From positions 186,001-250,000 of the forward strand of contig JAGDWI010000003.1 in assembly GCA_023269825.1 (NCBI GenBank): a DNA stretch of 64,000 nt, in the 5' to 3' direction. This document shows positions 53,433 to 62,008 of this stretch, piece by piece. The notes below the pieces were generated by a model. The model had not been told where the DNA came from. It did no database searches and saw only the letters and a list, made by a program, of their open reading frames with translations. Source of the DNA: Desulfurococcaceae archaeon. GTDB taxonomy: Archaea; Thermoproteota; Thermoprotei_A; Sulfolobales; Desulfurococcaceae. Each line of letters begins with the position of its first letter. The stretch's first letter is position 1. Position numbers and translations under genes: made by a program.

Positions 53433-55127
53433 TCAGGGAACTCCTCCTATCTGTACGAGGTTACTCATGAGTACCCCAATGACGTAGTTGCCAACATATA
53501 GCCCTATTCCCGTTAGTATTAAGATCGTGGACATGTAGTAGTATACCGCGTACCTGGATCCAGGATTCACGGAGCAGAGGGCCAAGATGTCTGCGATGCT
53601 TACTACTAGTAAAATCGTGTTGACTAGGAATGAGATATCGTGTTTACTTATGCTGAAGAAACTGAGTATTCCAAAGAACTCGCCGGGTAATTCACCTATG
53701 TAGGCCTGTATTATGCTGGAGAATACGTCTACGAAACTACTAACGAAAATCATGAGTAGCACGGTGACTACGTGCATGATGTAGAGCGTTATCTCGAATG
53801 TCTTAAAGACTTGAATGTAGTTAGCCCTGAGCCTGTACAATTCGTTGACATGGTCTGAGAGGAGCGCTCCAGCTTCCCCTAAGTCGCTACCCACTTCAAC
53901 TGCATCTACAAACACGTGTGTGCAACGTGAAACATTCTCACTAGCGGATTCCCCCGCGAAATTTCTCCACGCAATTCTCGGGTCAATTCTATTCGCTAGT
54001 TGCGCGTAAACACGCCTCAGCAGGTTCCTTAATTTACCGAGCTCAGCTATGAGTAGTGGCTTAAGTGATTCAACCATGTTTGGTAAGACAGCCATGTGCT
54101 CGCCGTAACTCCTAATGAACGCTGGGAAGAACATGTCGTACTCGTTTATTCTACCTTCATGTACTTTAACGAGCACAGCTGCTGGGAGTAGGGAGAAACC
54201 GGAAAACAATAGGGTTAAAGCAACGTAGTCTAAACTGAAAATCCTACCCGTTATAACGGTGTAAGCTAGTAAGATTGAGGCGAAAACAACTCCACTTAAC
54301 CCTGTAAATTTCACGGCTAGCATGAGCCTGTTACGAGCGCCCTTCCTCGCCTCGAAGAGTGGTTTCTTGATGAAAACAAAAAACAAGACGTCGAGTCCTA
54401 GTAGTGAAACACCTACTCCAGCAATCCCCGTCACCACTAGCTCGAACACGTTACCAAATATCATTCCCAGGAGCATGAGCGTGGCGAGCATAAATGTTAA
54501 GGCACCTAGTAGAGTGGTGTAAACGCCCAGAACTACTCGCATCATATCGATCATCCTCAGGTACGCTGACTTGTACTCGCTGAACAACGTGTTGTACTCC
54601 AGTCTCAAGTATTCTTTAACATCGCCGCCGGTAGCAACTATTGCGGAAAATCTCTGCAAGAACATCTCGTCAACTTTCGACTTGGCTTCCCTTGACACTA
54701 GTCTCAGCGCTTCTGGTGCACTGTAACCCCAGTTCTTCACTAAGTCCCCTATTTTAGCGAACATGGACTTGTAGTGCTTACTGTAAAAAGGTGCTTCCCC
54801 TATCTTACTAAATAGTAGCGTTAATGGAGGGTTCCCTGTAACGAGGCAGCGAGCATGTATTAGTATGAAAGTCAAGTCATCTGTGACAGGTAATACACCC
54901 AGTCTACGTATTAAGCGCGAGTAGTAAAGTAGTAAAATGGAACCAAACACAACCAGTCCTCCAAGTAACACAGTTATTTCCAGTGGAAACAGCTTTGAAA
55001 TATAGTGGATTATGATGGAGTCTACTAGTGCCACTACAAAGAGGAACCAGCGGTACTGTAATAACCTATCTAGAAAGCTCGCGAGGGCATCCTTAACTAG
55101 TGCCTTAACTCTCGACAGCGCGCTCAT
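53433..55127 (-). CDS. flaJ: Archaellum membrane platform protein FlaJ (ArlJ)
   Basis: A 564-residue T2SS-F/TadC-like membrane protein with about nine hydrophobic segments and two cytoplasmic helical domains (VSREAKSKVDEMFLQRF and ENVSRCTHVFVDAVEVGSDL). It is the platform on which FlaI acts to assemble the archaellum. Last gene of the operon, 9 bases after flaI. Confidence 0.93.
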   Translation of the reverse strand: MSALSRVKALVKDALASFLDRLLQYRWFLFVVALVDSIIIHYISKLFPLEITVLLGGLVVFGSILLLYYSRLIRRLGVLPVTDDLTFILIHARCLVTGNPPLTLLFSKIGEAPFYSKHYKSMFAKIGDLVKNWGYSAPEALRLVSREAKSKVDEMFLQRFSAIVATGGDVKEYLRLEYNTLFSEYKSAYLRMIDMMRVVLGVYTTLLGALTFMLATLMLLGMIFGNVFELVVTGIAGVGVSLLGLDVLFFVFIKKPLFEARKGARNRLMLAVKFTGLSGVVFASILLAYTVITGRIFSLDYVALTLLFSGFSLLPAAVLVKVHEGRINEYDMFFPAFIRSYGEHMAVLPNMVESLKPLLIAELGKLRNLLRRVYAQLANRIDPRIAWRNFAGESASENVSRCTHVFVDAVEVGSDLGEAGALLSDHVNELYRLRANYIQVFKTFEITLYIMHVVTVLLMIFVSSFVDVFSSIIQAYIGELPGEFFGILSFFSISKHDISFLVNTILLVVSIADILALCSVNPGSRYAVYYYMSTILILTGIGLYVGNYVIGVLMSNLVQIGGVP

Positions 55128-55136
55128 TGCTACACC

Positions 55137-56840
55137 TTAGAGTAGATCTCCCCGGATCAGCCTCCTATAGGCTTCCTCCAAGCCTAGCTCGTAGGTCTTA
55201 ACAATCGCTTTGTAAACATCGAAGTAGTCGAGAACATTCTTGTTCACTAAGTGTCTGAGAAAACTAGCTCTGAGCTCCAGCTCTTCGTATATGAGCTTTA
55301 TGTCTCTGCGTGAAATACCCCTCATTACAGCAACCTTCTCCTCGAGTAGGTAACTAGAGCCCCGGCCTGAGAACCTGTGCGTGTCCGTGACAGGGTCCCA
55401 TGTGAATACGGGTATAGAGGCTATGGAGTCTGTCCTCGGGTCGTACCCTATTATCTCGTGGATTATTATCATCCTGCGGACGAGCATGCCTTTCTTGTCG
55501 TACACGGATGACTGGAACCACGCGATATTCAAGTTGTCGAGGTTAGTCTTGGGGACACTGATGGGTGGGTTCGTTAATCTCTGCAAGAGCCTCTCTAAGT
55601 TGGCGGCGTGGAATGTTGATAAAACCGGGTGTCCTGTTTGCATAGCTTGAAACGCTATGTTTCCCTCCACGCCACGAATCTCTCCAACTATTATGTAGTT
55701 AGGGCGCTGCCTTAACGCTGCCTTAAGCAAGTCGAACATGGTTACACTGCTCTCCGGTTTCCCAGTATCCCTTGTGAGCTCTCTAACCCAGTTCTTGTGC
55801 GGTAAAACCACCTCGGCCGTGTCCTCTATGGACACGATCTTGTAGTTGGGCCTTATGAAAACAGCCAGCGCGTTGAGCGCTGTGGTCTTACCACTCGCTG
55901 TTTCTCCGCATATAAAGGCGCTCATGCCCTCGCTCAGCATGATCCACATGTACGCCGCTGCGTGCTCGTTGAAAGTGTTCCACTTGATTAGCTGAGTGAC
56001 GCTGATCGGAGTCTTAGCCACTTTGCGTATTGTAAAGTTGCTTCCAAACAAGCTCACGTCTTTTCCATACACTATATTTATCCTGCTACCATCGGGTAGA
56101 GTGGCATCCACTACTGGTCTCGCGCGCGAAATAGGTTTCCCTATTTTCTCCCCCAGCTTTATTATGAACTCGTCTAGTTCCTCCTCACTCTTAAACCCCA
56201 CGTTACTCTCCAGGGAGCCAAAGATCTTGTGAACTACGTAAATGTTGCCAACGCCCTTCGCGCTAATGTCCTCTAGGTACGGGTCTCTCAGAAAGGGCTC
56301 TATGATGCCCGTTCCCACCTTGTCTCTAACTAGGTGGTACTTGACATAGTCAACATCTTCCCTGTAAACGGGTATAGAAGTATTCCTCGGTTTCACGTCA
56401 TCGTAGTTCACCGGCTTATCTTTCACGTCAATTATTTCCTCCAACAGCTCCAGTAGCACTTTCTTGCGCTCTTCGGCTGTTTCAGCCACGTGCTGCGGCT
56501 TTATCTTCAGAGCCAAGACCTCCTCGATAACCTTGAGCAACTTAGCCGGCGGTCTCGGAGGCTCCACTACAATGTACTGGTTATATCCAGCGGCTGTTTT
56601 CACTATATTGGTGATGTGTATGAATACTCCGCCGCCCACAGGGTAAACCACGTTAACCTTACTCCACGTTTTCATATCTCCCGTGGGTCTCTCCACGATC
56701 GCTGGTTTATCCCCGTGTTGCTTCTCGAATAGCTCAATGTGCTCTACAAGGTACTTTGGCCTCTCACCAAAGTCGGGTTCCTTCGGCTCTTTACCCTCAT
56801 TTCTCCTAGTGAAAATCTTCGTAATACTTAGACTCGGCAT
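55137..56840 (-). CDS. flaI: Archaellum motor ATPase FlaI (ArlI)
   Basis: A 567-residue type II/IV secretion ATPase. Walker A GETASGKT (312-319), Asp box IEDTAEV, Walker B YIIVGEIRG (about 373-381), His box TGHPVLSTFHA. Drives both assembly and rotation. Full length for crenarchaeal FlaI. Confidence 0.95.
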   Translation of the reverse strand: MPSLSITKIFTRRNEGKEPKEPDFGERPKYLVEHIELFEKQHGDKPAIVERPTGDMKTWSKVNVVYPVGGGVFIHITNIVKTAAGYNQYIVVEPPRPPAKLLKVIEEVLALKIKPQHVAETAEERKKVLLELLEEIIDVKDKPVNYDDVKPRNTSIPVYREDVDYVKYHLVRDKVGTGIIEPFLRDPYLEDISAKGVGNIYVVHKIFGSLESNVGFKSEEELDEFIIKLGEKIGKPISRARPVVDATLPDGSRINIVYGKDVSLFGSNFTIRKVAKTPISVTQLIKWNTFNEHAAAYMWIMLSEGMSAFICGETASGKTTALNALAVFIRPNYKIVSIEDTAEVVLPHKNWVRELTRDTGKPESSVTMFDLLKAALRQRPNYIIVGEIRGVEGNIAFQAMQTGHPVLSTFHAANLERLLQRLTNPPISVPKTNLDNLNIAWFQSSVYDKKGMLVRRMIIIHEIIGYDPRTDSIASIPVFTWDPVTDTHRFSGRGSSYLLEEKVAVMRGISRRDIKLIYEELELRASFLRHLVNKNVLDYFDVYKAIVKTYELGLEEAYRRLIRGDLL

Positions 56841-56867
56841 AGCTAGACCACCCGTCCTCCACGCACT

Positions 56868-57578
56868 CTACACCTTGGCTAGGGCCATTGGTACGAGCTT
56901 GATGCCGAAAGCAGGGTCAACGTCAAACGTGATCACATTGTCGAAAACCGTGGGTACACCCTTCATTTTTATAATGTCCATTGCCTTTAAAGCCCTACCC
57001 CCCATTTCAACATTCTTCAACACTATGTAGCCGTCTGCAACCGCTTTCAGTGTGACGTATATGGGTTCTACGAGCTTCCCTGGGTGTATTGTGAGAATTA
57101 CTTGTTTACCCCTGTCAACGACTCTCTTCGTGGTAGTCAAGAAGTTCGCTATGTCCTCGAGCTTAGACCCCTCTATTGGTAGGCTAAAGGAATCAACCAC
57201 GTACACGTCGTATTTCTCAATAGATTCAACCATGTGGTTTAGAATTAAGCCAAGGATATCTTTGCTCGTTGAAGAAACCCACTTTATTCTAGGTATTTGA
57301 GTAGAGTACACTGTTAACTGCCCTTTCACATAGTACTCCAAGACATCGAAGCCCGCGCTCATCATGGACCTAACGTAGCCTATGGTAGTGTTTTCCGTGG
57401 TGATAACGACTACTCTAAGACCCGATTTCAAGGCCCCATACACGAATTGCTGCACTACGATTGTTTTACCCGAGCCATGAGCACCCTCGATTACTATTAG
57501 GGCTGGAATTGGCAAGCCGCCGGCGAGTTTCTGGTCTAGTTCCTCGTTCCCCGTGCTCACTATTTTCACTTTAAGCAC
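56868..57578 (-). CDS. flaH: Archaellum ATP-binding regulator FlaH (ArlH)
   Basis: A 236-residue RecA-like protein with Walker A GAHGSGKT (32-39) and Walker B VYVVDSFSL, lacking the catalytic Glu of active ATPases, as known for FlaH. It binds FlaI and sits inside the FlaX ring. GTG start at 57578 overlaps the flaF stop by 8 bases. Confidence 0.93.
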   Translation of the reverse strand: MLKVKIVSTGNEELDQKLAGGLPIPALIVIEGAHGSGKTIVVQQFVYGALKSGLRVVVITTENTTIGYVRSMMSAGFDVLEYYVKGQLTVYSTQIPRIKWVSSTSKDILGLILNHMVESIEKYDVYVVDSFSLPIEGSKLEDIANFLTTTKRVVDRGKQVILTIHPGKLVEPIYVTLKAVADGYIVLKNVEMGGRALKAMDIIKMKGVPTVFDNVITFDVDPAFGIKLVPMALAKV

Positions 57579-58113
57579 TGTAAAGCACCCATTTAGATCC
57601 CCTTGTCCCGTAGTGGCTTACAAATATAACTTTAAAGGGCTTATTCAAGTCTATATTGCTCGCTGTGAAAACCGCGTGTATGACTCCCACTTCCCCGCTA
57701 CCTATTAGGCGCCTCTCCGGAAATATAACACTGTAATTACCCGCTATTAAAACATACTCAACAAACCACTCAGCACCATACATTAACCTACGCGCCACAA
57801 CGCCGGAGCCGGTGGTACTATACTCCACGATGAGGTCGCATTTATCCATTAAGTACACTGGGTCTTCTCCCTCGTTTTTAACTAGTAGAGTCAAGTCTAG
57901 TGTGCCAGTATTGTTATCGTAGGCGTTTACCCGCGCATCCACTATTTCCACCTTATTGTACAACTTGGCCATGTTCTCGCTGTGTGCTCTCAGCGCATCG
58001 GCTAGTGCTGAAATAGTGCCCGTGAGCACTGTTACGGCGTAAATGGAGACTACTAGTAGCACAGCGATGACTACGAACCCGGGAATAATGACCTCGGAGG
58101 GCACTGCGAGCAC
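57571..58113 (-). CDS. flaF: Archaellum stator protein FlaF (ArlF)
   Basis: A 180-residue protein with a type IV pilin-like N-terminal hydrophobic helix (VIIPGFVVIAVLLVVSIYAV) and a beta-rich pseudoperiplasmic domain. FlaF binds the S-layer and works as stator with FlaG. Follows flaG by 5 bases. Confidence 0.88.
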   Translation of the reverse strand: MLAVPSEVIIPGFVVIAVLLVVSIYAVTVLTGTISALADALRAHSENMAKLYNKVEIVDARVNAYDNNTGTLDLTLLVKNEGEDPVYLMDKCDLIVEYSTTGSGVVARRLMYGAEWFVEYVLIAGNYSVIFPERRLIGSGEVGVIHAVFTASNIDLNKPFKVIFVSHYGTRGSKWVLYSA

Positions 58114-58118
58114 CTCAC

Positions 58119-58586
58119 CTAGCTAATGATGTACATGGCGCTGTAACCGTTGGATAACACTACTTTAACTTCAAGTGGAGTAGTGTAAGCTGTGGAAGCT
58201 GTTATCTTTAATAGCACTGTTTCACCCTTCTCCAGGACACCGTTCACTACCCCGTACTCCACAATCTCCACTCCAGTTGAGTTCGTCTTGTAGTAGTCTA
58301 CTTTACCCGCGTAGTCCCTTACAAAGACATCTATGTTTGCTAAGTCGTTGTACGGGACTTCACCAGTGTTCTTGAGGTATATGTAAACCGTGTTGGTGCC
58401 CGCGTCGTATAATGCGTGCACTATAGTCATACTCATCCTGTACGTGTCCGACCTGTTCTTTATTGTTATCGAGAGGTAATTTATCACGTTATTTAACTGG
58501 CTTAGAACAGCTGCTGCGAACACTGAGGCCATTAACACTGCTACAATTGTTAGTATTGCATGAGTTATTGTGGTTGACTCTCCCAT
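58119..58586 (-). CDS. flaG: Archaellum stator protein FlaG (ArlG)
   Basis: A 155-residue protein with N-terminal pilin-like helix (ITHAILTIVAVLMASVFAAA) and a beta-sandwich domain. Forms filaments capped by FlaF. Start ATG 58586 lies 22 bases inside the coiled-coil gene. Confidence 0.87.
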   Translation of the reverse strand: MGESTTITHAILTIVAVLMASVFAAAVLSQLNNVINYLSITIKNRSDTYRMSMTIVHALYDAGTNTVYIYLKNTGEVPYNDLANIDVFVRDYAGKVDYYKTNSTGVEIVEYGVVNGVLEKGETVLLKITASTAYTTPLEVKVVLSNGYSAMYIIS

Positions 58587-59446
58587 TTATTGCTACCACC
58601 CTCACTACTACTCGTGCTTACAGGTGTTCCCTGTTCCCCTCGGGGTTTTTTCCTCATAGTGGAGAGGGAATCCATGACTGTTCTCAACACTTCCTCCTCG
58701 AGCGCTTCGTCCCTCACGCCGAGGTTTCTGAGAAGTAGGTATATGAGTAACATGTTTTCCTCTGGTTTAATGTTCTCTCGGAGAGAGTTCTCCACAGTGT
58801 TCATGGCAGCCTTGAGTATTGAAACCTCGTTCTTGTTTATTATGGACAATTGATCCAGTAAGTTAATGACATCCTCAACGCTCGCTTTCGGGTAAAGTCT
58901 CCTAATCTCGTAAAGGGTTTTCATCAAGCCCAGTACTCTCTTCAAACTAGCACCCACAAGCCTACTTCTCTCTTCCCTAATAATGCGCTCCGCTTCCTCC
59001 ATGGCTGGCAACACTTTCTCGAGAACCGGTGTACTCGGCTTCTCCCCTTCTCTCGCTGGTGAAGTAGGCTTCTCGGGCGCCCCCGGTGTAGCTGTAGTTG
59101 CGGGAGGCACTGGTTGCTGGCTTGGGACGGGTGTTAATTGCGCTTCCCTCTTCTCCTCCACTGGTGGCTTGTAGTAGCTAAAGGGGCCTGTTAAGTCCGC
59201 TAGGGCTGCCTTGATCTCTGCCAGTGCAGTTTTCAACTCGTTAACTGTGCTCTTGAGCTCTTTTAGCTCCTTCACGAGGTCGAGTTCCGGGGAACCCATG
59301 CTCACTACACCTCTCTCTCCACCCACCTGCACTGACCTGTAAGCAATGCTCCTGGACACGAAGTACTCGAGCACTCTCCTCGCAACGAGCCTGCAAAACC
59401 AGGCCTTACAGGGCCAGACTTGGTTAAGTAGCTCTCTCTCATCCAC
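58565..59446 (-). CDS. Coiled-coil archaellum cytosolic-ring protein (FlaX/FlaD-E-like)
   Basis: A soluble protein of about 293 residues. An N-terminal heptad region (LVKELKELKSTVNELKTALA) leads to GPFSYYKPP, then a Pro/Thr-rich linker and a helical C-terminal domain (about 190-290). FlaD/E proteins of euryarchaea have this kind of coiled coil, and crenarchaeal FlaX has a TM plus coiled coil. GTG at 59446 overlaps the previous stop (GTGGATGA), implying coupling; ATG at 59302 after GAGGTG is an alternative start. Its position between flaB and flaG equals that of FlaX. Confidence 0.7.
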   Translation of the reverse strand: MDERELLNQVWPCKAWFCRLVARRVLEYFVSRSIAYRSVQVGGERGVVSMGSPELDLVKELKELKSTVNELKTALAEIKAALADLTGPFSYYKPPVEEKREAQLTPVPSQQPVPPATTATPGAPEKPTSPAREGEKPSTPVLEKVLPAMEEAERIIREERSRLVGASLKRVLGLMKTLYEIRRLYPKASVEDVINLLDQLSIINKNEVSILKAAMNTVENSLRENIKPEENMLLIYLLLRNLGVRDEALEEEVLRTVMDSLSTMRKKPRGEQGTPVSTSSSEGGSNKWESQPQ

Positions 59447-59720
59447 ATGTCTCAAACCCCCTAAGCATACTTGAGAGCATGTCGCCGCATAGCAGTACGG
59501 AGTCAACGAGGGCGTGTACCACATCTACGCAAACAAGGGACAAGAGTACACCCGTCGAGGACGCGACTAGAGTAGCGTGAAGCAGGGGCAGAATACCCGG
59601 AAGCAGCAACACGAAGTAAACGTACAGCGCGATGAGAGAAGCAAGCACGGAGAGGGAAACCAGTGCCAACACTAAAAGCCCCTTCTTCAACACATTCACC
59701 CTAACACACAAACCCATCAC
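59439..59720 (-). CDS. Small two-TM protein in the archaellum operon
   Basis: A 93-residue protein with two hydrophobic segments (about residues 14-38 and 42-70) and four Cys. It sits directly between flaB and the coiled-coil gene, with its stop overlapping the latter's GTG. No family is recognised. It may supply the membrane anchor that FlaX has in other crenarchaea. Confidence 0.7.
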   Translation of the reverse strand: MMGLCVRVNVLKKGLLVLALVSLSVLASLIALYVYFVLLLPGILPLLHATLVASSTGVLLSLVCVDVVHALVDSVLLCGDMLSSMLRGFETCG

Positions 59721-59809
59721 TAATCACCCCGAGCATAAGCACGAGCACTGAACATGGATGAGGAGGAAATAAAAAAGATTGGAATTGAGTACAGGGTACT
59801 TCACAGAGA

Positions 59810-60439
59810 TCACCCTAGAGCCGTGAACTCTCCTGGTGACAGCGTTGGAGGTATACTTCTCTCAATTACTAGTGGAGCACCCTGCAATGGCCTGATCTCG
59901 ACTGTGAAAGACTGGTACTGCGTTAATTCATATTCACTTGGTAGTGCTATTACAACCATGAATTTCTCGCCAACCTCCAATACAGTGTCGTCGTCTCCTT
60001 GTATAATGTAAACCGTGGCGTTTGGTGCATCCGTAGCTTCAGGTATTAAATTGGCGAGATTAACTGTTCCCTCTAGAGTTGTACTGCTTGGATCATTACC
60101 TCTGTTTATTTTGCTAAAGGCTCCACTAGGTATTTTTAGTACAATATCTATTTTCGTATTATTAAAGTCTACTGCGAGCTGTCCTGGCGACACTTTTAGT
60201 GGTATATAGATAGCTGTTACTTTAGGACCAGTTTCAACGTATCCTAGTACAGTGCCGTCTACTTCTAGTGCGGTAGTTGCCTCGTTTAGTGCTTGGCCCA
60301 TTACTTCCTTGCTCTTCTGTGTGGTGTACATGCCCATGTTTATTACTACGAATGCTAGGGCTGCTGCTACAATGACGAATGCTATTAAGACAATGGCGGC
60401 TTCAATGCCCACAATACCCTTTTTCTTCTTGCTGGGCAT
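59810..60439 (-). CDS. flaB: Archaellin FlaB (ArlB)
   Basis: The filament subunit, 209 residues from ATG 60439. Class III signal peptide MPSKKKKG with prepilin-type cleavage after Gly8, followed by IVGIEAAIVLIAFVIVAAAL. The C-terminal domain is beta-rich with N-glycosylation sequons. The frame is open to GTG 60457, but ATG 60439 has GGGTGA 8 bases upstream. Only one archaellin gene is present. Confidence 0.93.
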   Translation of the reverse strand: MPSKKKKGIVGIEAAIVLIAFVIVAAALAFVVINMGMYTTQKSKEVMGQALNEATTALEVDGTVLGYVETGPKVTAIYIPLKVSPGQLAVDFNNTKIDIVLKIPSGAFSKINRGNDPSSTTLEGTVNLANLIPEATDAPNATVYIIQGDDDTVLEVGEKFMVVIALPSEYELTQYQSFTVEIRPLQGAPLVIERSIPPTLSPGEFTALG

Positions 60440-60481
60440 GTACTTTTTCACCCTCACTCGATCTAGTCTTTACTTATTGTT

Positions 60482-60491
60482 ACTAAAATAG
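60482..60491 (-). promoter_or_regulatory. Probable TATA box of flaB
   Basis: On the minus strand CTATTTTAGT, centred about 47 bases before the flaB ATG, placing transcription start at about 60461. Upstream is a 90-base GC-rich tract with repeated GTGTCG-type words, where a regulator such as ArnR could bind. Confidence 0.35.
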
Positions 60492-60634
60492 TTGGCTTGC
60501 TTGTCGCCGCGTTGCAGGCTATTTAGGGGTTAACTGGGGTGTCGGCGTGTCGCCGAGTCCGCTGAGCGTGTTCGCGTGTCTGCGGGTTAGTGGTTTTAAG
60601 GGTTAGCCTAGAGATCTTTTAGTGGTGCTATGCT

Positions 60635-61000
60635 TTGAGCCATGAGAGGGCATGGGAGGGTTTAAGTATACTCGTGGATGGTGTTGTCGTCAAGTCAGTG
60701 CTAGTTGCTAGTTTCAGGGAAGGTGTTCTCGCTCACTGGCCTCCCCTAGTAGACGAGGAAATGCTGTCCATTAGCAACGAGCTCTACATACCTAGCCGCG
60801 GCCCCGGGTACTCGGTTATAGAGTACCTGGGTTCCTCCCACAAGTACATTGTAATAGTGCTAGGGGAGAAAGTAGTGGTTTTCCAAGTTGATAAGAGAGT
60901 GCAAGGGGAATTCATGGGTAAGAAGCTACTGGAAGTCTTCTCTGGAGCTTACTTGGGCTTAAACGTGAAGAAAGGAAAGCTTGTGCAAGAAGAGGTTTAA
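60635..61000 (+). CDS. Unknown protein between flaB and the ArnR-like gene
   Basis: A 121-residue soluble alpha/beta protein. The pattern (ILVDGVVVKSVLVASFREGV, then KYIVIVLGEKVVVFQV) is compatible with a roadblock/longin-like sheet, but I cannot assign a family. Diverges from flaB and converges with the ArnR-like gene with 42 bases of overlap. TTG start at 60635 preceded by GGTG. Part of the archaellum neighbourhood, so a regulatory or accessory role is possible. Confidence 0.65.
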   Translation: MSHERAWEGLSILVDGVVVKSVLVASFREGVLAHWPPLVDEEMLSISNELYIPSRGPGYSVIEYLGSSHKYIVIVLGEKVVVFQVDKRVQGEFMGKKLLEVFSGAYLGLNVKKGKLVQEEV

Positions 61001-61807
61001 GCCTACTTGTAGAGCAAGCATTATGGCCGCGGGCACGGCCAGGATATACCATTGAGTAACCGCGGTGATCGCAGAGAGAACCAGTACTATTATTGAGAAA
61101 ACAGTATTCAGCCTGGTTGATAACTCGCTAATTAAGGGTGTCCTGAAAACCTCGACTAGGAGCCTGTAGACACGGCTCGAAGAGTACACTTGGTAATACG
61201 GGGTTTTCTTAAGCAGCATTAATCCAGCCTTATCCAAGGCTAGGAGCTGTGCTTTCCCCGCACCAATAACCTTGAATAGCCTAGTCGGGTTCTTAGTGAA
61301 AGACTCTAACACTATTTCGGAGACTTTCTCGTCGCTAAGGATTCTCTGCAACTTGTTCACGCTAATAGCGTGAGGTGGCGTTAATCCCACTTTAACCAGT
61401 AACTTGAACACGCTTAGTGAAACCATCATTTCCTTGACAATGTTTAACCTAACTGGGGTTTCAAGAACACTGCTGGTTGAAGTGTACACGGGCTTAATGA
61501 GCTCCAAGAGCTTAGCAACGAATTTCCTACCCTCCTCACTTAACTCAACGTAAAGCCTCCCATCCACTTCCCTCTTAACGACTAGGTTTTTCTTCTCTAG
61601 CTTTCTAATGGAGTCGAGAACGCTTTTCTTGCTGTCAACTATGTCTCTCGCCAAGTCATCCGTGGAGAGAGGCCTATTCTGATTATATAGGTGAAGTATT
61701 ATTGCTAGCTGATTACTGGCTCTCGCGAAGTCTATTACACTATCAAGGTCTCTCAACAACATCAACTTACTGAAGTAGTTACCTACATCACTGGAATACG
61801 TTGACAA
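60959..61807 (-). CDS. ArnR-like membrane-bound archaellum regulator
   Basis: A 282-residue protein. N-terminal winged helix (LSTDDLARDIVDSKKSVLDS; wing KREVDGRLYVEL) is followed by a helical linker and two C-terminal TM segments (about residues 240-275). This is the layout of Sulfolobus ArnR, which activates flaB transcription under starvation. Located directly upstream of the archaellum operon, with one small gene between. Confidence 0.78.
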   Translation of the reverse strand: MSTYSSDVGNYFSKLMLLRDLDSVIDFARASNQLAIILHLYNQNRPLSTDDLARDIVDSKKSVLDSIRKLEKKNLVVKREVDGRLYVELSEEGRKFVAKLLELIKPVYTSTSSVLETPVRLNIVKEMMVSLSVFKLLVKVGLTPPHAISVNKLQRILSDEKVSEIVLESFTKNPTRLFKVIGAGKAQLLALDKAGLMLLKKTPYYQVYSSSRVYRLLVEVFRTPLISELSTRLNTVFSIIVLVLSAITAVTQWYILAVPAAIMLALQVGLNLFLHKLSFLHV

Positions 61808-61837
61808 CTACTTCACCTAAATACTATTCCAAGCCCT

Positions 61838-62008
61838 TCACTTAAAAAACAAAGGAGGAATCCCGTGAACAAGCACGCTGAAGTCTACTCCTGTAGCCAA
61901 CAGGCCTCCTCTCCGCGTTATAAGAGCGGGGTTTTCAGTTGTTAAAGAAAGTCTTTTCACGGCTTGGTTGAGGCCGAGTTCTTGTATTACCTTGAGCTGA
62001 CTATAGCT
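61838..62008 (-). other. Open coding-like stretch without a start codon
   Basis: On the minus strand 56 codons are open, ending at TGA 61838-61840 and reading VIQELGLNQAVKRLSLTTEN, then PALITRRGGLLATGVDF. It overlaps the PsiE-like end in another frame and has no start. It could be the C-terminal tail of a decayed transposon protein of another TnpB subgroup, but I am not sure. Confidence 0.3.
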
